Below are positions 1-8,189 of a stretch of 64,000 bases of DNA, in pieces. Position numbers and translations under genes: made by a program. Under the pieces are notes generated by a model. It saw only the letters and a program-made list of their open reading frames with translations, did not search any database and was not told where the DNA came from. Each line of letters opens with the position of its first letter. The first letter of the stretch is position 1. Origin of the DNA: Nonomuraea sp. SYSU D8015 (GTDB lineage: Bacteria; Actinomycetota; Actinomycetes; Streptosporangiales; Streptosporangiaceae); assembly GCF_008065375.1 (NCBI RefSeq), contig NZ_VJYI01000004.1:434001-498000 (forward strand). The letters are read 5' to 3'.

Positions 1-636
1 GGCCGCTTCGTCCGCGCCCGCAAGCGCGGCGAGACCGCCTCCGTCTTCCTCCCCTCGGTGCCCACGCTCATGGGCCTGGCCAACGAGATGGAGGTGGAGC
101 GCGACCACGTGCTCAACAAGCGGCCACCGGAGGACGGCCTCGACGACAGCCTCCTGGAGCAGGCCAACCGCAAGAAGGACAACCCCGACGTCCTCGGTGA
201 CGAGCTGCCGTTCGAGACGATGGAGACCTCGGCCACGTTCGACCGGGTGCTGTTCGACGGCGGCGAGTTCGGCACCGGCGCCGAGGTCGGCTCCGCCGAG
301 GAGGAAGACTTCATCGGCCTGCCCGGGCTGCTGGAGCCCGACCAGGTGGCGACGCTGCTGCGCAAGCGGCAGTCCGACCAGCAGGCCGCCCGGCGCAAGC
401 AGGCGGCGACCGAGCAGCCACGTGAGACGCTGGCGCCGCACGAGCAGATCGCGGAGCTGCGACGCGAGCTCAACGGCCTGGTAGGCGCCTGGAACCACCG
501 CACGGGGCAACCTCACGGGGTCATCCATTCGGAGCTGCGCCGCGTCTGCGGCGGCCCGCCGATCGCCCAGGCCACGGCCGAGCAGATCCAGGAGCGCATC
601 GACATGATCCGCCGCTGGGCCACCCAGCGCCGCTGA
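1..636 (+). CDS. DEAD/DEAH-type helicase, C-terminal part (5' truncated by window)
   Basis: The reading frame is open from base 1, so only the last 211 residues are present. The first residues (GRFVRARKRGETASVFLP) look like the end of helicase motif VI of a superfamily II ATPase. An acidic linker follows, then a C-terminal module with a stretch like LNGLVGAWNHRTGQPHG and a final ELRRVCGGPP...RIDMIRRWA, which I recall from actinobacterial DEAD/DEAH helicases near 550 residues. It would unwind or remodel nucleic acid using ATP. The Walker motifs lie outside the window, so the family call rests on the tail alone. A large hairpin follows the stop codon. Confidence 0.6.
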   Translation, partial: GRFVRARKRGETASVFLPSVPTLMGLANEMEVERDHVLNKRPPEDGLDDSLLEQANRKKDNPDVLGDELPFETMETSATFDRVLFDGGEFGTGAEVGSAEEEDFIGLPGLLEPDQVATLLRKRQSDQQAARRKQAATEQPRETLAPHEQIAELRRELNGLVGAWNHRTGQPHGVIHSELRRVCGGPPIAQATAEQIQERIDMIRRWATQRR

Positions 637-639
637 AAC

Positions 640-697
640 GCCTGCTCGTACGGGGGACGCCGGTTTCCGGCAGCCCCCTGAGCCTCGGCGAGCAGGC
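640..697. terminator. Large nested hairpin after the helicase gene
   Basis: The outer arms GCCTGCTCG (640-648) and CGAGCAGGC (689-697) enclose a GC-rich inner stem built from GGGGG (652-656) and CCCCC (674-678). There is no U-tract, as is common for actinobacterial terminators. It begins 4 bases after the helicase stop codon. Confidence 0.5.
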
Positions 698-794
698 ATG
701 CGTTCTCCGGGGTGAGCGGTCGAACGCATTGGGGCGGAGCGCACGGCGTCACCTGTCCTTCAGGTCTCCGCCCGGATCGGCCAAGACAGAACCT

Positions 795-1266
795 CTAACC
801 ATGCGCGGAGTCGTCCCCGTCGAGCGGCTTGACCATGATCCGGCACAATTCCGGGAGAAACTGGCGTCGGCCGTCCGAGAGATAGATGACCGCGGTCGTC
901 TTCACCATGCCATGAGGCCACTCGACGTAGCCATGTCGCTTGTACAGCCGCTGGGCGTCGTCATTGTCCAGGCCCACGCCGAGCGCCACCTGCCGGTGCC
1001 CGGCCGCGCTGAGCCGTTGCCGGACCACGTCCAGGAGCTCGCTGCCGATCCCCATGTTGCGGCGCCGGGGGACGACCTCCAGATGGGTGAGCAACGGGAC
1101 GGACACCGGGCAGGTGCGCGCGTAGCTCGGGCTCCTCGGCCGGCGCCAGCCAGACGTAGACGTCTCCGACCGGCACGTCTCGCTGCCAAGCGACGAGCAG
1201 TTGACCTGCTCCTCGCCCTAAAAGAGGTGAGGATTCCGGAGCCGCTTGCGCGGCCCCGGTGCTTGG
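795..1266 (-). pseudogene. GNAT acetyltransferase, frameshifted
   Basis: Two minus-strand frames together spell a GNAT N-acetyltransferase. The upstream part (about 1266 down to 1105) reads ...GQLLVAWQRDVPVGDVYVWL...ELRAHLPG. The downstream part (about 1106 to 795) continues in another frame with VPLLTHLEVVPRRRNMGIGSELL, the acetyl-CoA-binding motif A, and ends ...NDDAQRLYKRHGYVEW. The phase change near 1105 is one base. No convincing start codon or first strand of the fold is visible upstream, so the N-terminus also looks lost. This is a decayed gene unless the single-base change is a sequencing error. Confidence 0.65.
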
Positions 1267-1300
1267 CGCTTCACAGACCGGGCAATCCCGAAGTCTCCAC

Positions 1301-1872
1301 GCCCTGAGACGACCGGCCCGGCCGCCTGTAGTGCCATGTCGATCTCACTCGACGGCTTGATTATCGCACGCCCGTTCGATCGATTCCCGCTTTAGCGCCT
1401 CTCCGGCCGTGCCGCCATTGATTCGCTGAGATCCCAGGTGCGCGCTTCGCGCTCCGGGCTGTTGCGGCTTCGCCGGGCCATCCCCTATCGGGGACCGCAT
1501 TCATCCACGGCCTGAAGGCCGATGGCTTTCCGCGGACTTTCGGTAACCGTGCCCCACCCCTACTTCAAGGCTTCAGTAAACATCGCCGAAGTACTGAAGT
1601 CGAGGAGCGAGGCGTTCATTGCTCGCAGGAGCTGTTCGAAGCGGAGCAGGAAGAGGCCGGGAGGGACAGCCGGACAAGGTTCAGCCGAAGGCCTGAACCT
1701 CAGGTGAAGCCGACGCCCGGGTGTTCGGAACCGCCGCCCTGGAATTTGTTCGGAACTTAACTTCGAGGAGTTTCTGGTGAATGCCGCTGACGGGCGCCCG
1801 AAGAAGTGGTCTTAATGTGAATCCGGAGCCTTTGCTTGTCCGTCCTCGCCGCCTGATCGGATAATTTCATTA
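1301..1872. other. Gene-poor stretch with a possible IS200/IS605-type end
   Basis: No credible gene is seen on either strand. At 1508-1521 the sequence CGGCCTGAAGGCCG forms a small hairpin with a 4-base loop, between short GC-rich repeats (1441-1480) and a run reading GGCTTTCCGCGG. This resembles the hairpin ends of actinobacterial IS200/IS605 elements, but no TnpA or TnpB remnant can be read with confidence. Together with the broken acetyltransferase it suggests a worn insertion scar. Confidence 0.3.
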
Positions 1873-2172
1873 ATCGGTGGGTATCGGGAGAAAGGCAAAT
1901 TGGATGACGGCACTCACCTTCGGGCTCTCGATGGCATCAACCGGTTCCACCGGCACTGGGGGCCTGACGCTCTTCGTTCTCGCGCTCGGGATCACGGCGA
2001 CGATGGCGGCGATCCGTGGGCTGGTGCGAGCGTGGCCTCCTCAGCGCTGCGCGCGCCGGCTCGTCCGGGACCTATGCATTTGGACACAGAGCAGTGGCCT
2101 TCTGTTAGAAGCTCAGGGGGAGCGGCAACAACCTCCTTGGCTCGTTTTGAGGTGTGCAGAAGGACTCCGCCC

Positions 2173-2550
2173 ATGTCAGCTGAGGCCAACAGGAAGTCGA
2201 CGCTCAGTGTCACTCCGGGCCTCTCTCGCAACGCCATCATCATCAGGCTCGGGGGCGAGCTCGACGTCAACGCGGTGCCCGTGCTGCGCGAGCACATGCA
2301 GCACATCTGGGAGCTCCCCCCGAAGCCGTTCCTGATCGTGGACCTCGGTGAGGTGACGTTCTGCGACTCGATGGGGATGAACGAGCTCATCAGCGTCATG
2401 CAGCGGTGCGAGGCCCGGGGGACCAGGCTGTTGCTCGGAGGGGTGCAGGGCGTCATGGCCAGGGTGTTGTCGATCACCGGGCTGCGTCATGCGTTCGAGG
2501 TCTTCGCCAGGGTCGACGACGCGTTGCGGCTGGCGGTCGCCCCGCCTTAG
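2173..2550 (+). CDS. STAS-domain anti-sigma factor antagonist
   Basis: This 125-residue protein is a single STAS domain. It has the GELD...V..L motif near residues 28-36 and the phosphorylatable serine in FCDSMGM (Ser66). Such proteins bind anti-sigma-factor kinases in their unphosphorylated form and so release a sigma factor. The ATG at 2173 is preceded by AGAAGGA at good spacing; longer frames upstream have no ribosome binding site. No anti-sigma kinase gene is adjacent, so its partner is elsewhere. The 300 bases upstream hold no gene I can support. Confidence 0.85.
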   Translation: MSAEANRKSTLSVTPGLSRNAIIIRLGGELDVNAVPVLREHMQHIWELPPKPFLIVDLGEVTFCDSMGMNELISVMQRCEARGTRLLLGGVQGVMARVLSITGLRHAFEVFARVDDALRLAVAPP

Positions 2551-2566
2551 CCCTCGGGCGGCCTGC

Positions 2567-3058
2567 TCAGTGACCTGGGCGCGGGATGCGGCGGCCGCTG
2601 CTGCCGTCCACCGGGATGCGGCCCGCTTTCCCCGGCAAGGGGACGGTGACCGCGGCGGTGTCTCCCTTGACGCTTATGGGCAGTGTGAGATCCCCGGAGC
2701 CCTGGCCCGTACGCAGCCAGACCAACAGCCGCTTCCCCTTGGTGCGGAGGCTGACCTCGGCCGTCTCGCACTCGCGGCGAGCGGCGGCCCACGTCAGCAC
2801 CAGCGCTGTGCCGGCTCTCGCCGACCGGAGAACCGGATAGCGCTCGTCGCAGGCCCGCGGCGGTGACGCGTCGTGGGACACGACGGACGTGCCCTGGACG
2901 GGAGGCCGACGGATGTGATCCATCGCGATCGTGCCGCCCTCCAGCAGGAGCAGGGTCGCGATCGCGGCGATCCGCTCGGCGGTGTTGCCCTTGATGAGGA
3001 GCCACAGGCTGAGTGGGGCGAGGAGCAGCCAGGCCACACCCAAGGAGATGGCCGGCAT
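2567..3058 (-). CDS. Hypothetical membrane protein with two N-terminal transmembrane helices
   Basis: The product has 163 residues. Two hydrophobic helices occupy roughly residues 5-21 and 26-42, followed by a soluble beta-rich domain of about 110 residues with a Cys pair (ACDERYP... and RRECETAE). I do not recognise the family. The ATG at 3058 is chosen because GGGAGG lies 6 bases upstream; a GTG at 3088 would add ten charged residues. The gene converges on the STAS gene with a 16-base gap. Confidence 0.6.
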   Translation of the reverse strand: MPAISLGVAWLLLAPLSLWLLIKGNTAERIAAIATLLLLEGGTIAMDHIRRPPVQGTSVVSHDASPPRACDERYPVLRSARAGTALVLTWAAARRECETAEVSLRTKGKRLLVWLRTGQGSGDLTLPISVKGDTAAVTVPLPGKAGRIPVDGSSGRRIPRPGH

Positions 3059-3143
3059 GGAGAACCTCCCGCGACGAGGACTGGTCACTCTCCGTATTAC
3101 TACGACTCCGGAGAGGGGTCGCCCTCTTGAATATCACATCACC

Positions 3144-3749
3144 TCAGCGTTGCGCACCGCGTACGCCCCGTGGTCGTGGTCGGCCCACGACGGGCGCCCC
3201 GCGCAAGGTGACGCCGGCGTCCTTCAGCTCGGCCAGCGCCGCCTCCATCGTGGTCGAGGCCACCCCCGCCGTCAGGTCGAGCAGCACCCGCACCGCGAAC
3301 CCGTGCTTGACCGCGTCCAGCGCCGTGGCGCGCACGCAGTAGTCCGTGGCGATGCCCACCACGTCCACCTCGCGCACCCCGCGCTCGTTCAGCCACTCGG
3401 CCAGCGAGACCTCGTCGCCCGACGTGCCCTCGAAGCCGCTGTACGCCGCCGTGTAGGAGCCCTTGCTGAAGACCTCCTCCACCGCGGACACGTCCAACGA
3501 CGGGTGGAAGTCGGCCCCCGGCGTGCCGGCGACGCAGTGGGACGGCCAGGTGGAGACGTAGTCAGGGGTCTCCGAGAAGTGGCTGCCGGGGGAGATGTGG
3601 TAGTCGCGGGTGGCCACCACGTGGTCGTAGCCGTGATCCGCCACGTGGCGGGTGATCGCCGCCGCCACCGTGGAGCCGCCGGCCACGGGGAGGCTGCCAC
3701 CCTCGCAGAAGTCGTTCTGCACATCGACGATGATCAGCGCGGTGCCCAT
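3144..3749 (-). CDS. pncA: Nicotinamidase/pyrazinamidase
   Basis: The 201-residue protein converts nicotinamide to nicotinate and ammonia in NAD salvage. The isochorismatase-fold catalytic triad is visible as Asp9 (IIVDVQNDF), Lys96 (FSKGSY) and Cys138 (ATDYCVRA). The metal ligands fall at Asp49, His51, His57 and His71. This spacing matches mycobacterial PncA almost residue for residue. About 12 residues of basic C-terminal tail are extra. ATG 3749 was chosen; a GTG three codons upstream is possible, and neither has a strong ribosome binding site. pncB, the next enzyme of the pathway, follows upstream on the same strand. Confidence 0.93.
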   Translation of the reverse strand: MGTALIIVDVQNDFCEGGSLPVAGGSTVAAAITRHVADHGYDHVVATRDYHISPGSHFSETPDYVSTWPSHCVAGTPGADFHPSLDVSAVEEVFSKGSYTAAYSGFEGTSGDEVSLAEWLNERGVREVDVVGIATDYCVRATALDAVKHGFAVRVLLDLTAGVASTTMEAALAELKDAGVTLRGAPVVGRPRPRGVRGAQR

Positions 3750-3774
3750 ACTCAGCACTGTACGTCAGGGCATC

Positions 3775-4010
3775 GGACGAGTCCCCGTGACCCTGGGCGG
3801 GGGTCCTTGGGGGGTGGTGGGGCGGCCGGACGAGTCCCCGCGGGGATCGGCGCGCGCCCGTCTGCCCGTCTGCCCGGGTGAGGTTCCGGATGGGTGGGGG
3901 CGGCTGGGCGGGTTCCCGCGGGGATCGCCGCGCGGCCGGCTGCTCGGGTGGAGGTTCTTCGGGGAGGAGTGGTGGGCCGGGCGGGTTCCGGAGGGATCGT
4001 CGCGCAGCCG
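3775..4010. repeat. Four degenerate direct repeats in the pncA-pncB spacer
   Basis: The motif GGaCGaGTtCCCGcGGGGATCG and its variants begin at about 3775, 3828, 3907 and 3980, spaced 53, 79 and 73 bases. The last three continue with GCCGCGCG-like and GGTGAGGTTC-like sequence, so the unit is roughly 70-80 bases. No open frame shows coding character here. Confidence 0.6.
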
Positions 4011-4035
4011 CCTGTGGAGGTGGAGGGGTGGTCGT

Positions 4036-5313
4036 TCAGGCGAATTCCGTGGGGACGGCGGCGTATCCCCTGCCCAGGTGGAGGGCCTCCAGCGGGAGGG
4101 AGGCGACGGTGCGGGCGTGGCGTTCGCGGGCGGCGGACAGAGGCTCACGGCCGACGATCTCGCCCTCGCGCACCAGCTCGTGCAGCAGGGGGATGCCGCC
4201 CTCCGGGACCAGGCCGCCGGTGGTGATCAGCTCGGTCTCGACGTGGCCGGAGTCGTCGAGCAACCGGTAGGCGTTCTTGCGGCCGCCGCGCGACGGCTTG
4301 CCCACCGAGCGCTTGGCCACGGCCTCGAGCTTCCCGGTGCCCGTCTCCCGCGCCACCAGCTTGTACACCAGCGCCGCCGTCGGCACCCCCGACCCGGTCA
4401 CCAGCGAGGTGCCCACGCCGTAGCCGTCCACGGGGGCGGCGGCCAGCGCGGCGATGGCGTACTCGTCCAGGTCGGAGGTGACCAGGATGCGGGTGTTGAA
4501 CGCGCCGAGCGCGTCGAGCTGCTCACGCACCTCCTGGGCGGCCGCGGCAAGGTCGCCGGAGTCGATGCGGACCGCGCCTAGCTTGGGCCCGGCCAGCTCC
4601 ACCGCCGTGCGGACCGCCGCCGGCACGTCGTACGTGTCCACCAGCAGCGTGGTGTCGGGCCCCAGCGAGGCGATCTGCGCCTCGAACGCCGCCCGCTCCG
4701 AGTCGTGCAGCAACGTGAAGGCGTGGGCCGCCGTGCCGGCCGTGGGGATGCCGTACGCGCGCCCGGCCATGAGGTTGGAGGTCGAGGCGAACCCGGCGAT
4801 GTACGCGGCCCGCGCCGCGGCCACCGCCGCCCCCTCGTGCGTCCGGCGCGAGCCCATCTCGATGATCGGGCGCTTGCCCGCCGCGTTGGTCATGCGGGAG
4901 GCGGCGGAGGCGATCGCGCAGTCGTGGTTGAGGATCGACAGCGTCAGGGTCTCCAGGATCACGCTCTCGGCGAACGTACCCTCGACGACGAGGATGGGGG
5001 AGCCGGGGAAATAGACCTCGCCCTCGCGGTAGCCGTAGATGCTCCCGGAAAACCGGTAGTCGGCCAGAAACGCCAGAGTGGCCTCGTCAACGACCTGGTG
5101 CTCGCGCAGATAGGTGAGTTCCTCGTCACCGAAGCGAAAGCGTTCGAGCTCGTCGAGGACACGTCCGACCCCCGCGACGACCCCATACCGGCGGCCGCCC
5201 GGCAAGTGCCTGGCGAACACCTCGAAGACCGTGCGCCTGTGCGCCGCGCCGCTTCGCAGCGCCGCCTGCAGCATCGTCAGCTCATAGTGATCTGTGAGCA
5301 ACGCAGTGCTCAT
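4036..5313 (-). CDS. pncB: Nicotinate phosphoribosyltransferase
   Basis: The 425-residue enzyme joins nicotinate to PRPP to give nicotinate mononucleotide, the step after PncA. It starts STALLTDHYELTMLQA, the usual opening of this family. It carries the SILNHDCAIASAASRM segment, the GSRRTHEG loop, and the phosphate-binding VRIDSGDL and GYGVGTSLV motifs. ATG 5313 is used; an ATG two codons upstream (5319) is equally possible. The short divergent spacer to clpS (46 bases) must hold both promoters. Confidence 0.94.
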   Translation of the reverse strand: MSTALLTDHYELTMLQAALRSGAAHRRTVFEVFARHLPGGRRYGVVAGVGRVLDELERFRFGDEELTYLREHQVVDEATLAFLADYRFSGSIYGYREGEVYFPGSPILVVEGTFAESVILETLTLSILNHDCAIASAASRMTNAAGKRPIIEMGSRRTHEGAAVAAARAAYIAGFASTSNLMAGRAYGIPTAGTAAHAFTLLHDSERAAFEAQIASLGPDTTLLVDTYDVPAAVRTAVELAGPKLGAVRIDSGDLAAAAQEVREQLDALGAFNTRILVTSDLDEYAIAALAAAPVDGYGVGTSLVTGSGVPTAALVYKLVARETGTGKLEAVAKRSVGKPSRGGRKNAYRLLDDSGHVETELITTGGLVPEGGIPLLHELVREGEIVGREPLSAARERHARTVASLPLEALHLGRGYAAVPTEFA

Positions 5314-5359
5314 GGTCATTGTCACGACTCGAAGACTACGGCCCACATAGGGCAGACTC

Positions 5360-5659
5360 ATGGATGTGGGTACCACCGCTCCAATCGCCGTCGAGCGTCC
5401 GTCATCGGACGTCCGGCCCGATCTGCCATGGGTAACCATCGTCTGGAACGACCCGGTCAACCTCATGTCCTACGTCACCTACGTTTTCCAAACGGTCTTC
5501 GGCTACACCAGGGAGAAGGCCGAGAAGCTCATGCTGGACGTACACCACAAAGGCAAGGCCGTCGTGTCCAGCGGCACACGCGAAGAGATGGAACGCGATG
5601 TGCAGATTCTCCACTCCTACGGCCTGTGGGCGACGCTCCAGCCGGATTCGGTCAAGTAG
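5360..5659 (+). CDS. clpS: ATP-dependent Clp protease adaptor ClpS
   Basis: The 99-residue protein has the ClpS core from residue 24 (WVTIVWNDPVNLMSYVTYVF), including the NDP motif of the N-degron pocket, followed by the conserved HHKGKAVV helix. ClpS docks on ClpA/ClpC and delivers N-end-rule substrates to ClpP. It heads the conserved actinobacterial run clpS-DUF2017-mec-cysO-cysM. Confidence 0.95.
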   Translation: MDVGTTAPIAVERPSSDVRPDLPWVTIVWNDPVNLMSYVTYVFQTVFGYTREKAEKLMLDVHHKGKAVVSSGTREEMERDVQILHSYGLWATLQPDSVK

Positions 5660-5678
5660 GCCACGTGAAGAGGTGCGT

Positions 5679-6203
5679 GTGAGTTCGGGGTTCTCGCCGG
5701 GCAAGGGCGGCGGAGTCATAGCGCGGTTCGAGGCCGCGGAGGTCTCGCTGCTGCGCTCGCTCGTGTCGATGATGCTCAGCCTGGTGTCGCCGGGGGAGAC
5801 CAGCGACGATCCGCTCGAGCGCGCGCTGGGCATCGGGGCGAGCCGGACGCCGTCCGACCCGGTGCTGGCGCGCCTGTTCCCGTCGGCGTACGAAGACGAC
5901 AAAGAGGCGGCGGAGTTCCGCCGCTACACCGAGGCCACGCTGCGCGACGGCAAACGGGCCGACGCGCAGACCGTCTTCGACACCGCCAAGTCAGGACACA
6001 CCGAGCTCACGCCCGAGCAGGCCCAGGCCTGGCTGCGCGCGCTCAACGACGTGCGACTCACGCTCGGCACCAAGCTCGAGGTGACCGAGGAGGTCCACGA
6101 CGAGATCGCCATGATGTCCGAGGACGACCCCCGATATCCGGCATACGTCACCTACGACTGGCTGACCTACCTCCAGGACAGCCTGGTCCGGGCGCTCTGG
6201 TAA
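5679..6203 (+). CDS. DUF2017 family protein
   Basis: The 174-residue acidic, helical protein belongs to the DUF2017 family that sits beside clpS across Actinobacteria (Rv1332 in Mycobacterium tuberculosis). Typical features are the opening RFEAAEVSLLRSLVSMM, the DDPLERALG segment, and a C-terminal ...YDWLTYLQDSLVRALW. Its function is not established. The GTG at 5679 has AAGAGG 5 bases upstream; a GTG at 5673 is in frame but overlaps that site. It starts 19 bases after clpS, so it is probably co-transcribed. Confidence 0.85.
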   Translation: MSSGFSPGKGGGVIARFEAAEVSLLRSLVSMMLSLVSPGETSDDPLERALGIGASRTPSDPVLARLFPSAYEDDKEAAEFRRYTEATLRDGKRADAQTVFDTAKSGHTELTPEQAQAWLRALNDVRLTLGTKLEVTEEVHDEIAMMSEDDPRYPAYVTYDWLTYLQDSLVRALW

Positions 6204-6212
6204 TTTCCGGGC

Positions 6213-6614
6213 ATGCTCTCGATCTCGCAGGAACTGGCTGACAAGATCGTCGCCCATGCCCGCGCCGACCACCCCGATGAGGCGTGCGGCGTGATCGCGG
6301 GCAAGAACGGCGTGCCCGAGCGGTTCATCCCGATGGACAACGCCGAGCGCTCGCCCACCTTCTACCGCTTCGACTCCATGGAGCAGCTGCGCGTCTGGCG
6401 CGAGATGGACGACCGCGACGAGGAGCCCGTCGTGATCTACCACTCCCACACCGCCACCGAGGCGTACCCGTCGCGCACCGACATCTCCTACGCCTCCGAG
6501 CCCAACGCGCACTACGTCCTGGTCTCCACCAGGGAGGAGGACAAGGTCGAGTTCCGCTCCTACCGGATCCTCGACGGAGTCGTCACGGAGGAAGAGGTAA
6601 GGTTTCTCCCATGA
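6213..6614 (+). CDS. mec: JAMM/MPN+ metalloprotease Mec (CysO-cysteine hydrolase)
   Basis: The 133-residue protein is a minimal JAMM peptidase. Glu23 (PDEACGVIAG) and the HSHTATEAYPSRTD box with His77, His79 and Asp90 form the zinc site. In mycobacteria this enzyme releases cysteine from the CysO-Cys adduct, and cysO and cysM follow directly here. It starts 9 bases after the DUF2017 gene. Its stop codon overlaps an ATG (ATGA at 6611-6614) of a 34-codon frame. Confidence 0.92.
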   Translation: MLSISQELADKIVAHARADHPDEACGVIAGKNGVPERFIPMDNAERSPTFYRFDSMEQLRVWREMDDRDEEPVVIYHSHTATEAYPSRTDISYASEPNAHYVLVSTREEDKVEFRSYRILDGVVTEEEVRFLP

Positions 6615-6715
6615 TGGTCCGGCCGGTGCAGAGCTTCCTCTTCGCCCACACTCCGGCTGTCGTCGTCTACGACTGTCCGATGAGAAACCTGCGTCCCCTG
6701 CCGCTACGGCCCTGA
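6611..6715 (+). CDS. Possible 34-residue small protein or leader peptide before cysO
   Basis: An ATG overlaps the mec stop codon (ATGA) and opens a 34-codon frame ending 132 bases before cysO. The peptide has a hydrophobic middle (SFLFAHTPAVVVYDC), one cysteine and a Pro/Arg-rich end. It could be translated by termination-reinitiation and act as a cysteine-sensing leader, but there is no Cys run. No homology is recognised. Confidence 0.3.
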   Translation: MMVRPVQSFLFAHTPAVVVYDCPMRNLRPLPLRP

Positions 6716-6757
6716 TCGGGTACGACAGCAGGGCGGCAGTTCGAAGAGCAGGTTTCT
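6683..6757 (+). promoter_or_regulatory. Inverted repeat in the cysO leader
   Basis: The arms AGAAACCTGC (6683-6692) and GCAGGTTTCT (6748-6757) are perfectly complementary over 10 bases. They enclose a GC-rich 55-base segment that can itself fold (CTGCCGC against GGCGGCAG). The 5' arm lies inside the small frame that overlaps mec, so translation there could affect folding. It may be an attenuator for cysO-cysM. Confidence 0.4.
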
Positions 6758-6847
6758 TATTGGAAGGCCCCACGCCTGGAATCCCCCTCCAGCCGTCGGC
6801 GTTGCATGCCGATGGGACGACGACCTGACCTGAGGAGACTGACCGCG

Positions 6848-7123
6848 ATGGCCATCGAGGTTCGCATTCCGACCATTCTGCGCAACTACACCGACGGCGC
6901 CAAGGCCGTGAACGCCGAGGGCGCCACCCTCGACGAGCTGATCACCAATCTGGAGTCCCGCCACCCGGGCATCAAGGACCGCCTGGTCGACGACGCGGGT
7001 GGCCTGCGCCGTTTCGTCAACGTCTATCTCAACGACGAGGACGTGCGCTTCCTCGGCGGACTCGGCACCCCGGTGTCCGACGGCGACACGGTGACCGTGC
7101 TCCCTGCCGTCGCCGGCGGGTGA
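6848..7123 (+). CDS. cysO: Sulfur carrier protein CysO (ThiS/MoaD fold)
   Basis: The 91-residue ubiquitin-like protein ends in the diagnostic ...TVLPAVAGG. The C-terminal glycine is activated as a thiocarboxylate and donates sulfur to CysM-bound aminoacrylate. The middle (GIKDRLVDDAGGLRRFVNVYLN) is typical. ATG 6848 follows GAGGAGA at good spacing. Its stop is one base from cysM, so the two are translationally coupled. Confidence 0.94.
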   Translation: MAIEVRIPTILRNYTDGAKAVNAEGATLDELITNLESRHPGIKDRLVDDAGGLRRFVNVYLNDEDVRFLGGLGTPVSDGDTVTVLPAVAGG

Positions 7124-7124
7124 C

Positions 7125-8072
7125 ATGCGCTTCGAATCGCTGATCGACTCGGTGGGCCGCACGCCTCTCGTCGGCCTGCCGAGGCTGTCGCCGTCCGCCG
7201 ACGTACGGGTGTGGGCCAAGCTCGAAGACCGCAACCCGACCGGCTCCATCAAGGACAGGCCCGCGCTCTGGATGGTCGAGCAGGCCGAGAAGGACGGCCT
7301 GCTCACGCCCGGCTGCACGATCCTGGAGCCCACCAGCGGCAACACCGGCATCTCGCTGGCGATGTCGGCCAAGCTCAAGGGCTACAAACTCATCTGCGTC
7401 ATGCCGGAGAACACCTCCGAGGAGCGGCGGCAGCTGCTGCGCATGTGGGGCGCGGAGATCATCTCCTCTCCCGCGGCCGGCGGCTCCAACGAGGCCGTGC
7501 GCGTGGCCAAGGAGCTGGCGGCGCAGAACCCCTCGTGGGTGATGCTCTACCAGTACGGCAACCCGGCCAACTGGCGCTCCCACTACGAGACCACCGGCCC
7601 CGAGATCCTGGAGGACCTGCCCACCGTCACCCACTTCGTGGCCGGGCTCGGCACGACGGGGACGCTGATGGGGGTGGGGCGGTTCCTGCGCGAGCGGGTG
7701 CCGGGCGTGCAGATCGTGGCCGCCGAGCCGCGTTACGGCGAGCTCGTCTACGGCCTGCGCAACGTCGACGAGGGCTTCATCCCCGAGCTCTACGACGAGT
7801 CCGTGCTGACCACCCGCTTCTCGGTCGGCTCGGCGGACGCGCTGCGGCGCACCCGCGAGCTGCTGGCTGCGGAGGGCATCTTCGCCGGCGTCTCGACCGG
7901 GGCCGCGCTGCACGCGGCGCTGGGTGTGGCCAGGAAGGCGGTCAAGGCGGGGGAGCGGGCCGACATCGTGTTCGTGGTGGCCGACGGCGGCTGGAAATAC
8001 CTGTCCACGGGCGCCTACGAGGGTACCTTGGAGGAGGCGGAAGAGCGCCTCGAAGGCCAGCTCTGGGCCTGA
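7125..8072 (+). CDS. cysM: CysO-dependent cysteine synthase (O-phosphoserine sulfhydrylase)
   Basis: The 315-residue PLP enzyme has its Schiff-base lysine in NPTGSIKDRPA (Lys43) and the phosphate-binding loop TSGNTGIS near residues 70-76. The stretch EPRYGELVYGLRNVDEGF matches the CysM subgroup that accepts O-phosphoserine and uses CysO thiocarboxylate as sulfur source. Together with mec and cysO it forms a complete sulfide-carrier route to cysteine. A strong bidirectional terminator follows. Confidence 0.93.
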   Translation: MRFESLIDSVGRTPLVGLPRLSPSADVRVWAKLEDRNPTGSIKDRPALWMVEQAEKDGLLTPGCTILEPTSGNTGISLAMSAKLKGYKLICVMPENTSEERRQLLRMWGAEIISSPAAGGSNEAVRVAKELAAQNPSWVMLYQYGNPANWRSHYETTGPEILEDLPTVTHFVAGLGTTGTLMGVGRFLRERVPGVQIVAAEPRYGELVYGLRNVDEGFIPELYDESVLTTRFSVGSADALRRTRELLAAEGIFAGVSTGAALHAALGVARKAVKAGERADIVFVVADGGWKYLSTGAYEGTLEEAEERLEGQLWA

Positions 8073-8134
8073 CCCCACCCCATCGTCCGGGGCGGGCCGT
8101 CGTCCTCACGTGAAAGGGCCGTCGTCTTCACGCG

Positions 8135-8173
8135 AAAGGGCGGCCGGTTCATCGAATGAACCGGCCGCCCTTT
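8135..8173. terminator. Bidirectional terminator between cysM and the DUF3352 gene
   Basis: An 18-base perfect stem (8135-8152 with 8156-8173) closes on a 3-base loop CGA. Its AAA/TTT ends give a short U-tract in both directions, suiting the convergent genes on either side. Confidence 0.9.
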
Positions 8174-8189
8174 TCTGTCGCGTTCGGTG

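Noticed and set aside
1877..2335. Open frame of 152 codons with a hydrophobic start, overlapping the STAS gene
   Set aside because: Its second half runs out of frame through the STAS domain and has no coding logic. Only a short hydrophobic stretch is present and no ribosome binding site decides a start.
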